Source: Actinomycetota bacterium (GTDB lineage: Bacteria; Actinomycetota; Actinomycetes; JACCUZ01). From it: a stretch of 6,033 nt of DNA. Made by a program: the position numbers and the translations under genes. The notes under the pieces were generated by a model that saw only the letters and a program-made list of their open reading frames with translations, was not told where the DNA came from and searched no databases. Each line of letters starts with the position of its first letter. Position 1 is the first letter of the stretch. Shown one piece after another: positions 1 to 5,447 of the stretch. The stretch lies in contig JAVEDA010000272.1 of the NCBI GenBank assembly GCA_030841195.1, forward strand, positions 1-6,033, read 5' to 3'.

Positions 1-21
1 GCTCGATCTAGGGTCGCGGGC

Positions 22-462
22 ATGGTGTTCTTCCAGGTGACCATCGACGCGAACGACCCGGCCTCCCTGGCGCGCTTCTGGGCGCAGGCGCTCGGCTACC
101 AGCCGGCGCCGCCGACCGAGCCGGAGACCACCTGGAACGCGCACTATGGGGCCAGACTCGGCGGCGAGTCGGCGTTCGAGGACCGCATCTTCGACCCGGC
201 CGGGCTGCGGCCACCGATCTGGTTCCAGGAAGTGCCGGAGACGAAGGCCGGCAAGAACCGGATCCACCTGGACCTCTACCCGACCGGTCGCGACAACGCC
301 ATGCCGATGGACCGGCGGGTCGAGATCGTGGAGGCGAAGGTCGCGGAGGTGGTCGGACTGGGAGCGACCGTCGAGCGGCGCACGCGGTACGACGACCCGG
401 ACGACCCGGTCTACTTCGTGGTCATGCACGACCCGGAGGGCAACGAGTTCTGCGTGAGCTGA
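22..462 (+). CDS. VOC (glyoxalase/bleomycin-resistance fold) family protein
   Basis: A 146-residue protein that resembles the actinobacterial Glyoxalase_6-like single-domain VOC proteins. Visible signs are the N-terminal strand and helix FFQVTIDANDPASLARFW (residues 3-20), a central strand with NRIHLDLY (79-86), and the C-terminal MHDPEGNEFCV (135-145), the usual VOC ending. H82 and E142 are at positions commonly used as metal ligands in this fold; I infer this by pattern only. Members are small cytosolic proteins that bind or isomerise diverse small molecules, often as dimers, so the reaction cannot be named. The ATG at 22 is preceded by a weak AGGG (10-13). Only 21 bases of upstream sequence are visible, so operon membership to the left is unknown. 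It converges on the leftward FAD oxidoreductase with a 12-base gap, so it is probably not part of the catabolic cluster. Confidence 0.85.
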   Translation: MVFFQVTIDANDPASLARFWAQALGYQPAPPTEPETTWNAHYGARLGGESAFEDRIFDPAGLRPPIWFQEVPETKAGKNRIHLDLYPTGRDNAMPMDRRVEIVEAKVAEVVGLGATVERRTRYDDPDDPVYFVVMHDPEGNEFCVS

Positions 463-476
463 GCGCCGGGCGCGCT
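462..476. terminator. Small GC stem-loop between convergent genes (weak terminator candidate)
   Basis: AGCGC, loop CGGGC, GCGCT forms a 5-bp stem with a 5-base loop. It spans the end of the VOC gene and the stop codon of the oppositely oriented oxidoreductase. The position between two convergent 3' ends fits a bidirectional terminator. However, the stem is short, no T-tract follows on either strand, and such stems arise easily in GC-rich DNA. Confidence 0.2.
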
Positions 477-2067
477 ACCTGGCGGCAACCGAGTCTTCGA
501 GGAGGACCCGCGCCGCGTTCCGGCCGGGGCGGCCGCTGACGCTGCCGCCGGGGTGCGTCGTTGAACCGGTGAGGTAGAGGCCCGGGATCGCGGACGCCAG
601 CTGAGGCCAGCCGGGGATCACTGACCCGTCCGGCCGGACGAAGTGGCCGCCGTGGCAGGGGCCACCGACGTTCGAGGGGCTGCGGGCGGCGAGCGACGTT
701 GGTGTCTCCACGATCATCTGCAGCACGGCGTCGCGCGGTAGGCCGGTGCGGTCGTGGACCAAATCCATCAGCGCCTGGCCGTGCTCCGTGCCTGCGTCGC
801 CATCCCAGTCCCGGCCGTCGGCGCGGGTGTGCGGGGCGGTGGTGAGGATCTTGAACGTGCCGCCGCCGTCGGGCGCCCGGTCGGGATCGACCACGGTGGA
901 CGCGACCAGCAGCAGCCAGGGATCCCGGGCATCCGGCTCGCCACGCTCGAATGCCTGCAGCTGGGCGCGCAGCCCCTCGGCAGTCCCGAGGCCGCCGGCG
1001 GTCGAGAGCACCGGTCCGTTCGCGGTCGGGAAGGTGATGTCGGACCGCAGCGCGGCGTGCACCGCGAACAGGGACAGCCCGGGCTGCCAGGTGTCGCGAG
1101 CCTCGACCAGGTCAGGAGTCGGCTCGGACGTGAGCATCCCCGGCACCGTCGCCAGGTGCGCCGAAGACACCACCGCACGCCGCACACCGATGCGTCGGCC
1201 GTCAGCCAACTCGACCGCCGACGCACGCCCGGCCGAGGTGTCGATCCGTGCCACCGGCGACGACGCGACCACCGACGAGCCGTGGTCGACCAGGTGCCGC
1301 ACCAGCGCCGCCGGCAACGCACCGGAGCCGCCCACCGGCGTGGCCCAGCCGAACTTGATCCGGCCCGACGTGATGGCCGACGGCAGCGCGCCGGTGCCCG
1401 GCCGGCGCGGGTCCTGGATGGTCGCGAAACCCAGCCAGATCAGCAGATCCCGCACCACCGGGTGCTCGAACCGCGCGTGCACCACGTCCCACGCCGAGCG
1501 CGCGCGCAGGTCGTCGTACTGCTTGGTCGCCTCGTCGTCCAGCGGCGCCTCGCCGGAGCTGAGCCGGGCGTGCGCGGCACCGAGGCCACCGTCCCACTCG
1601 CGGATCATCGCCCGCAGCTCGTCGGCGTCCGCCCGCGAGAACCGCGCGACCTCCTCGAGGGTGACGTCCAGGTCACGGTGCACGGTCACCGCGTCACCCG
1701 ACGGCAGCGGCAGCACGACCGCCGGGTCGGTGAAGACGTACTTCAGCCCGTACGTCGAGAGCAGGCCGAGCTCGTCGTCGCGCATCAGCGGGTTCGACTG
1801 GATGAGCACGTGCGCGCTCGAGCACGAGTCGTGCAGGAACCCCGGCAGGGTCAGCTCTTCGGTGACCGTGTTGCCGCCGACGACCTGCTGCGCATCGAGC
1901 ACGCAGACCTCGAGGCCGGCCTGCGCCAGGTAGGCCGCGCAGATCAGCCCGTTGTGACCGGCGCCGATCACCACGACGTCGACCTCCTCCGGTGGCTCGG
2001 CCGCCAGCGGCGTGTAGAGAGGATGGGTCGAGTCATGCAACCGCGGCGTCCCCACAGCAGCCGTCAC
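475..2067 (-). CDS. FAD-dependent oxidoreductase, phytoene desaturase/PYROXD2-like
   Basis: A 530-residue flavoprotein of the CrtI-type/PYROXD2-like NAD(P)/FAD oxidoreductase family, of normal family length. The N-terminal Rossmann motif is VVVIGAGHNGLICAAYL (31-47), with GxGxxG at G35-G37-G40 and acidic D59 closing the second strand. A VVGGNT segment (62-67) follows and resembles the second flavin-contacting motif. The C-terminus carries GLYLTGSTTHPGGSVSG (about 496-512) then GRNAA, the family's flavin-binding end. Such enzymes desaturate or oxidise C-C or C-N bonds; the substrate here is unknown. No carotenoid synthesis genes are nearby, so a carotenoid role is unlikely. The GTG start at 2067 overlaps the TGA of the upstream M24 gene by four bases (GTGA) and has a strong ribosome site, implying translational coupling in a two-gene leftward operon. 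No signal peptide is evident, so it is probably cytosolic. Confidence 0.9.
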   Translation of the reverse strand: MTAAVGTPRLHDSTHPLYTPLAAEPPEEVDVVVIGAGHNGLICAAYLAQAGLEVCVLDAQQVVGGNTVTEELTLPGFLHDSCSSAHVLIQSNPLMRDDELGLLSTYGLKYVFTDPAVVLPLPSGDAVTVHRDLDVTLEEVARFSRADADELRAMIREWDGGLGAAHARLSSGEAPLDDEATKQYDDLRARSAWDVVHARFEHPVVRDLLIWLGFATIQDPRRPGTGALPSAITSGRIKFGWATPVGGSGALPAALVRHLVDHGSSVVASSPVARIDTSAGRASAVELADGRRIGVRRAVVSSAHLATVPGMLTSEPTPDLVEARDTWQPGLSLFAVHAALRSDITFPTANGPVLSTAGGLGTAEGLRAQLQAFERGEPDARDPWLLLVASTVVDPDRAPDGGGTFKILTTAPHTRADGRDWDGDAGTEHGQALMDLVHDRTGLPRDAVLQMIVETPTSLAARSPSNVGGPCHGGHFVRPDGSVIPGWPQLASAIPGLYLTGSTTHPGGSVSGRPGRNAARVLLEDSVAAR

Positions 2068-3224
2068 AGCACCGCACCTCCCCGCAGCAGCCCGGTCGGG
2101 AAGGCGTGCAGCGACCGGGCCCCGTCCGCGGTGATCTCGTAGAGCTCACCCGTCTGCACGCCGGCCGCCAGGTCCGGTGTCGCGACGTTCGGCTGCACCA
2201 CTACGGTCATCCCCTCCACGAGCGGCTCGGCGTGCGGTCCGCTCGGCGCGGCGCGGTGCGACAGCACCGGCGCGAGGTAGCCGCCGCCGAAGCCGTGCAC
2301 CAGGTCGTCGACCGTCACGAATCCCTTGTCCAGCACGGGGTCCGCGGCCGCGAGCAGGTCAGCGGGCAGCGCCCCCGGTCGTAGCAGGGCGACGATCGCA
2401 TCGTGCGTCGAGGTCGCCAGCTCGTGCAGTGATTCGTACAACGGCGTCGGCTCGGCATCCACCGTCAACGTCCGTAGCAGCTGCCCCGGCATGTCCTGCC
2501 CCCACGCCGTGCTGAGCTCGAACACCACCGCGGAACCGGCCGCCAAGGCTCGCGAGGTCGGCCACTGACCCGGGACGCATCGGTCCGGCGCGTGCATCGA
2601 GGTTGCCGCCACGTAGTGGATGTGGTTGGTCGCCCCTGTCCCGCCGTACGACGACTCGACCGCGTTGACGAGATCGAGCTCGGTCGCTCCGGGCACCGCC
2701 GCCTCGATCAGCGCGGCCGCCGACCGGTCGGTCAGCCAGGCCGCGTGCCGCAGGTGGTCGAGTTCCTCGGCGCTCTTGACGGCCCGCATCTTGAGGTAGC
2801 CCGGGTCCAGCTCGACCACCGTGCCCGCGGCGCGGAGCACCCGGCGTACGGGAGCAGGTGGCGAGCCGATGACACCCACCCGGCGCGCATCGCCGAGCAG
2901 CGCCGTCAGGGTCGCCGCCGTGCTCGCACCGGACGACCGCACGTCGCAGTCGCCGGCAACCCGCTCCGCGTTGGGCACGTGGTTGGCGAAGCCCACCAGC
3001 AGCACCGGCTGGGCCGCCGGCCGCATCACGACGACCGCCTCGCGGGTCACCGGCCAGCCGGTCAGCCACGGCACCGCGCTGCCCGAGCGGTTCGCCCCGT
3101 AGACCACCACCGCGTCCAGGCCGCGCTCGGCCGCACAGTTCTCCACCAGGAGACGGCGCCGGGCGATCTCTGCCGGGGAGAACGGCGGTGGGGACGTCGA
3201 CGCTGGCCCGGGCTCCGTTGACAC
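2064..3224 (-). CDS. M24 family (creatinase/Xaa-Pro peptidase-like) protein with degenerate metal site
   Basis: A 386-residue protein of normal length for the creatinase/prolidase branch of M24. It has an N-terminal creatinase-like domain (about 15-145), the linker LKMRAVKSAEELDHLRHA (144-161) typical of the family, and a C-terminal pita-bread domain. The five metal ligands of M24 (Asp, Asp, His, Glu, Glu) appear as E236 (FELS), Q248 (GQLLRT), H310 (VHGFGGG), Q344 (VVQPN) and G359. Only the His is retained. The second conserved His after the HGFG motif is also lost. It may be a metal-independent C-N hydrolase, as creatinase is, or a non-catalytic binding protein. The GTG at 3224 was chosen because it sets a normal length; the frame stays open far upstream, but that extension is antisense to the hydrolase gene. 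No Shine-Dalgarno precedes it, and a predicted promoter would start the transcript at this codon, so it may be leaderless. It is first gene of the leftward operon. Confidence 0.82.
   Translation of the reverse strand: MSTEPGPASTSPPPFSPAEIARRRLLVENCAAERGLDAVVVYGANRSGSAVPWLTGWPVTREAVVVMRPAAQPVLLVGFANHVPNAERVAGDCDVRSSGASTAATLTALLGDARRVGVIGSPPAPVRRVLRAAGTVVELDPGYLKMRAVKSAEELDHLRHAAWLTDRSAAALIEAAVPGATELDLVNAVESSYGGTGATNHIHYVAATSMHAPDRCVPGQWPTSRALAAGSAVVFELSTAWGQDMPGQLLRTLTVDAEPTPLYESLHELATSTHDAIVALLRPGALPADLLAAADPVLDKGFVTVDDLVHGFGGGYLAPVLSHRAAPSGPHAEPLVEGMTVVVQPNVATPDLAAGVQTGELYEITADGARSLHAFPTGLLRGGAVL
2077..2083 (-). promoter_or_regulatory. Ribosome binding site GGGGAGG for the FAD oxidoreductase
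   Basis: On the - strand GGGGAGG lies nine bases before the GTG at 2067, inside the end of the upstream M24 gene. It supports the GTG start and the 4-base overlap with the preceding stop codon. Confidence 0.75.
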
Positions 3225-3246
3225 GCTCGGAACTGTGCCCGATGCT
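3218..3246 (+). promoter_or_regulatory. Predicted rightward promoter for the alpha/beta-hydrolase
   Basis: A perfect -35 hexamer TTGACA (3218-3223), a 17-base spacer and a weak -10 GATGCT (3241-3246), which keeps the A at position 2 and the T at position 6. The start would fall near 3252-3253, inside the operator-like palindrome, giving a leader of about 40 bases. The -35 overlaps the first codons of the divergent M24 gene. Confidence 0.5.
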
Positions 3247-3260
3247 GCACTCGATTGCAA
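3232..3260 (-). promoter_or_regulatory. Predicted leftward promoter for the M24/FAD oxidoreductase operon
   Basis: On the - strand, TTGCAA (3260-3255) as -35, a 17-base spacer and CACAGT (3237-3232) as -10. Seven bases separate the -10 from the GTG at 3224, so transcription would begin at or next to the start codon, giving a leaderless mRNA. Both hexamers are imperfect, so this rests on geometry and the missing ribosome site. Confidence 0.35.
3246..3259. promoter_or_regulatory. LacI/GalR-type operator candidate 1
   Basis: TGCACTCGATTGCA is a 14-base palindrome with one mismatched pair and a central CG, the layout of LacI/GalR-family operators. It shares CGATTGCA and the GCA of the left arm with the site at 4408-4421. 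It covers the predicted start of the rightward promoter and the -35 of the leftward promoter, a position that would let one repressor control both operons. The regulator gene is not in the window. Confidence 0.55.
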
Positions 3261-3280
3261 TGGTGCGATCGCGACCCCGC

Positions 3281-3287
3281 GGAAGGA
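3281..3287 (+). promoter_or_regulatory. Ribosome binding site GGAAGGA for the alpha/beta-hydrolase
   Basis: GGAAGGA lies six bases before the ATG at 3294. It decides the start in favour of that ATG over an in-frame TTG at 3255, which lies within the operator palindrome and has no ribosome site. Confidence 0.75.
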
Positions 3288-3293
3288 CTCCAC

Positions 3294-4376
3294 ATGGACG
3301 AGAAGCTCGCCTCGGCGATCTCCCACTGGGGACCGCGGTTCACCACGAACGGCATCACGGTCGCCGACTTCGAGCGGGTCACCGGCGGCCTGGAGCGCTG
3401 GAGCGACTGGTGCGCAGCATGGTCGGCCGCCGCCGCCGAGCACGAGGAGCTCGGCCGCACCGCGCTGGCCGACGGGCGCACCCGCAGCGCCGGCGAGCAC
3501 CTCGCGATGGCCGCGACCTACTTCCACTTCGCCAAGTTCGTCTTCGTTGAGGACTACGAGCAGATGCGCACCGCGCACCAGAACTCGGTGCGCTGTCTCA
3601 ACGAGGCACTGCCGCACCTGGACCCGCCCGGTCGCCGGGTCGAGGTGCCGTTCGAGGGCGCATCGATGGTCGGCATCCTGCGGCTGCCGGCCGGGACCGG
3701 CCCGCACCCCGCCGTCCTGCTCATCCCCGGCCTCGACTCCACCAAGGAGGAGTTCCGCTCGACCGAGAAGACCTTCCTGGACCGGGGCCTGGCCACCTTC
3801 AGCGTGGACGGACCCGGCCAGGGCGAGGCGGAGTACGACCTGCCGATCCGCGGCGACTGGAGCGCGCCGGGCCTCGCTCTCCTCGACGCGCTGGCCTCGC
3901 AGCCGGAGGTCGACGGCGACCGGCTCGCGGTCTGGGGCGTCAGCCTCGGCGGCTACTACGCGCCCCGGGTGGCGGCGGCCGCCGGTGACCGGATCCGCGC
4001 CTGTGTCGCGCTGGCCGGCCCCTACAACTTCGGCGACTGCTGGGACCAGCTGCCCCAGCTCACCCGCGACACCTTCCGGGTGCGCTCGCAGGTGCAGACC
4101 GACGACCAGGCGCGGGCCAACGCCTCGACCTTGGACCTGGCCGGGTACGCCGGTCAGATCTCGGCCCCGCTGCTCGTGGTCACCGGCAAGCTGGACCGGC
4201 TGATCCCCTGGCAGCACGCCGAGCGGCTGGCCCAGGAGGCCAAGGACGCCGAGCTGCTGCTCCTGCCCGACGGCAACCACGGCTGCATGAACGTCTGGCC
4301 CAAGCACCGGCCCTACACCGCCGACTGGCTGGCCGCCCGGCTGTATCCCGGACCCGGCGGTCGGACGGCTTCTTGA
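3294..4376 (+). CDS. Alpha/beta-hydrolase, 2,6-dihydroxypseudooxynicotine hydrolase-like
   Basis: A 360-residue cytosolic-type hydrolase. A helical N-terminal region (about 1-112, with WSDWCAAWSAAAAEHEELG at 36-54) precedes an alpha/beta-hydrolase core. The oxyanion-loop segment is LLIPGLDSTKEEF (142-154), followed by VDGPGQGE (171-178). The nucleophile elbow is WGVSLGGYY with Ser217, and Asp301 (TGKLDRLIP) and His329 (DGNHGCMN) complete a plausible triad. The helical cap, GLDSTKEE loop, DGPGQGE and length match what I recall of 2,6-dihydroxypseudooxynicotine hydrolase from the Arthrobacter nicotine pathway, which cleaves a C-C bond beside a ketone. Relatives act as esterases or C-C hydrolases, so the substrate is open. 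No other nicotine genes are visible. It starts the rightward group behind its own promoter and operator. The TGA stop lies inside the -35 of the next promoter. Confidence 0.88.
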   Translation: MDEKLASAISHWGPRFTTNGITVADFERVTGGLERWSDWCAAWSAAAAEHEELGRTALADGRTRSAGEHLAMAATYFHFAKFVFVEDYEQMRTAHQNSVRCLNEALPHLDPPGRRVEVPFEGASMVGILRLPAGTGPHPAVLLIPGLDSTKEEFRSTEKTFLDRGLATFSVDGPGQGEAEYDLPIRGDWSAPGLALLDALASQPEVDGDRLAVWGVSLGGYYAPRVAAAAGDRIRACVALAGPYNFGDCWDQLPQLTRDTFRVRSQVQTDDQARANASTLDLAGYAGQISAPLLVVTGKLDRLIPWQHAERLAQEAKDAELLLLPDGNHGCMNVWPKHRPYTADWLAARLYPGPGGRTAS

Positions 4377-4402
4377 CACCGGTTGAGCGTGCTGGCTAGC
4401 CT
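4373..4402 (+). promoter_or_regulatory. Predicted promoter for the dehydrogenase/M24 pair
   Basis: A perfect TTGACA (4373-4378), overlapping the hydrolase stop codon, an 18-base spacer and TAGCCT (4397-4402), which fits the actinobacterial TAnnnT pattern. The start would fall at about 4409, on the left edge of the second operator-like site, leaving a leader of about 63 bases before the ATG at 4472. Confidence 0.55.
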
Positions 4403-4407
4403 GCGAC

Positions 4408-4421
4408 CGCAAACGATTGCA
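4408..4421. promoter_or_regulatory. LacI/GalR-type operator candidate 2
   Basis: CGCAAACGATTGCA contains the 12-base near-palindrome GCAAACGATTGC (4409-4420): arms GCAA and TTGC around a central CG, with one mismatched pair. It is of the same class as the site at 3246-3259 and shares CGATTGCA with it. It sits just downstream of the -10, over the predicted start, where bound repressor would block initiation. Confidence 0.55.
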
Positions 4422-4425
4422 GGCT

Positions 4426-4454
4426 GGTGCAGCAGGCAGCGGCTGCCCTGCACC
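4426..4454 (+). other. Bulged 12-bp hairpin in the dehydrogenase 5' leader
   Basis: GGTGCAG (4426-4432) pairs with CTGCACC (4448-4454). After a two-base CA bulge, GGCAG (4435-4439) pairs with CTGCC (4443-4447) around a CGG loop. The 12 Watson-Crick pairs lie between the predicted transcription start and the ribosome site at 4463. No T-tract follows, so it is not an ordinary terminator. It may stabilise the mRNA, affect translation or be a by-product of GC-rich sequence. Confidence 0.4.
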
Positions 4455-4471
4455 GAGACGGTGGGAGCCCC

Positions 4472-5440
4472 ATGAGCGAGACCACGGCAGCGGCACCGGG
4501 CGGCGTGACCGCCGCCGGCAGCGTCGGCTGGATCGGCACCGGCCGGATGGGCGCCGCCATGGCCACCCGGTTGGCCAAGGCCGGCGCGGACCTCGCCGTG
4601 TGGAACCGCACGCGGTCCAAGGCCGAGCCGCTCGCGGCTCACGGCGCCACCGTTGTCGACTCGATCGCCGACCTGCGCGGCCGCGACGTCGTCTTCACGA
4701 TGGTCTCGACCTCGGCCGACCTCGAGCAGGTCCTCACCGGTGACGGCGGCCTGATCGCCGACCCCGCGAACGTCCCCGCCGTGGTCGTGGACACCTCCAC
4801 CGTCTCGACCGAGACCTCAGAGGAGATGCGCGCGGCCTGCGCCGTGGTCGGCACCCAGTTCCTCGCCTCGCCGGTCAGCGGCAACGGCAAGGTCGTGGCC
4901 GCCGGCATGCTCACCCTGGTCACCTCGGGCGACGAGGAGACGTTCACCCGGGTCCGCCCGTTGCTCGAGGCCATGGCCAGGCACGTCACGTACGTCGGTG
5001 ACGGTGACACCGCGCGACTCGCGAAGATCTGCCACAACCTCATGCTCGGCGTCGTCACCCAGTCGTTGGCCGAGATCACGGTGTTGGCCGAACGGGGCGG
5101 CATGACCCGGGCGGCGTTCCTGGAGTTCCTCAACAACAGCGTGATGGGCTCGGTGTTCACCCGCTACAAGTCCCCGGCCTTCGTGCACCTCGACTACACC
5201 CCCACCTTCACGCCGGTGCTGCTGCGCAAGGACTTCGACCTCGGGCTAGCGGCCGCCCGCCAGCTCGACGTACCGATGCCGATCGCCGCCGCCACCGCCC
5301 AGCTGGTGCAGGAGACCGTGAGCAGCGGCCGGGTCGCCGAGGACTTCGCGATCCTGCTCGACCAGCAGGCCGCGGCGTCCGGCCTCGAGCTCAAGCCCGA
5401 GGACACGCCCGTGGACGACGGCCTGACCCCGCAGGAGTGA
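4472..5440 (+). CDS. NAD(P)-dependent beta-hydroxyacid dehydrogenase, 3-hydroxyisobutyrate dehydrogenase-like
   Basis: A 322-residue member of the 3-hydroxyisobutyrate/tartronate-semialdehyde/6-phosphogluconate dehydrogenase superfamily, which interconverts beta-hydroxyacids and their semialdehydes or ketoacids. The dinucleotide motif is VGWIGTGRMGAAMA (18-31; G22-G24-G27). The second strand ends WNRT (44-47), an Asn-Arg pair that favours NADP(H) in related enzymes. The substrate loop is SPVSGN (133-138) in place of the classical DAPVSGG. The catalytic-type lysine is K185 in RLAKICHN (182-189), with N189 after it, and an all-helical C-terminal domain follows. The first 17 residues are a low-complexity lead. 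The ATG at 4472 is preceded by GGGAG (4463-4467) and fits better than an in-frame GTG at 4427, which sits in the leader hairpin. It is followed after seven bases by a second M24 gene, forming a tight transcription unit. The exact substrate is unknown. Confidence 0.88.
   Translation: MSETTAAAPGGVTAAGSVGWIGTGRMGAAMATRLAKAGADLAVWNRTRSKAEPLAAHGATVVDSIADLRGRDVVFTMVSTSADLEQVLTGDGGLIADPANVPAVVVDTSTVSTETSEEMRAACAVVGTQFLASPVSGNGKVVAAGMLTLVTSGDEETFTRVRPLLEAMARHVTYVGDGDTARLAKICHNLMLGVVTQSLAEITVLAERGGMTRAAFLEFLNNSVMGSVFTRYKSPAFVHLDYTPTFTPVLLRKDFDLGLAAARQLDVPMPIAAATAQLVQETVSSGRVAEDFAILLDQQAAASGLELKPEDTPVDDGLTPQE
5433..5437 (+). promoter_or_regulatory. Ribosome binding site AGGAG for the second M24 gene
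   Basis: AGGAG at the very end of the dehydrogenase gene, just before its TGA, is ten bases upstream of the ATG at 5448. This suggests that the two genes are translated from one mRNA. Confidence 0.6.
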
Positions 5441-5447
5441 GCCAGAG

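Noticed and set aside
475..2067. Reading the FAD oxidoreductase as a carotenoid phytoene desaturase (crtI)
   Set aside because: The fold and C-terminal motif are shared by the broad CrtI/PYROXD2 group, and no phytoene synthase or other carotenoid gene is present; the neighbours are hydrolases and a dehydrogenase.
746..2142. Long open frames of about 395 and 462 codons on the + strand, opposite the FAD oxidoreductase
   Set aside because: They are antisense to a gene with clear flavoprotein motifs, their translations are Arg/Pro/Ser-rich with no recognisable domain, and such open frames are expected in GC-rich coding DNA.
3265..3272. Palindrome GCGATCGC in the divergent intergenic region
   Set aside because: It is an isolated 8-base GC-rich palindrome, does not extend symmetrically and does not recur at the second promoter, so chance is the simplest explanation.
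3255..3293. Earlier TTG start at 3255 for the alpha/beta-hydrolase
   Set aside because: It lies inside the operator-like palindrome and has no ribosome site, whereas the ATG at 3294 has GGAAGGA six bases upstream.
4427..4471. Earlier GTG start at 4427 for the dehydrogenase
   Set aside because: It lies in the leader hairpin and adds residues outside the family fold; the ATG at 4472 follows GGGAG and leaves a normal length.
3225..4496. Upstream in-frame extension of the leftward M24 gene, open to 4496
   Set aside because: The extension runs antisense through the whole alpha/beta-hydrolase gene and both promoter regions, is low-complexity, and would more than double the normal family length.
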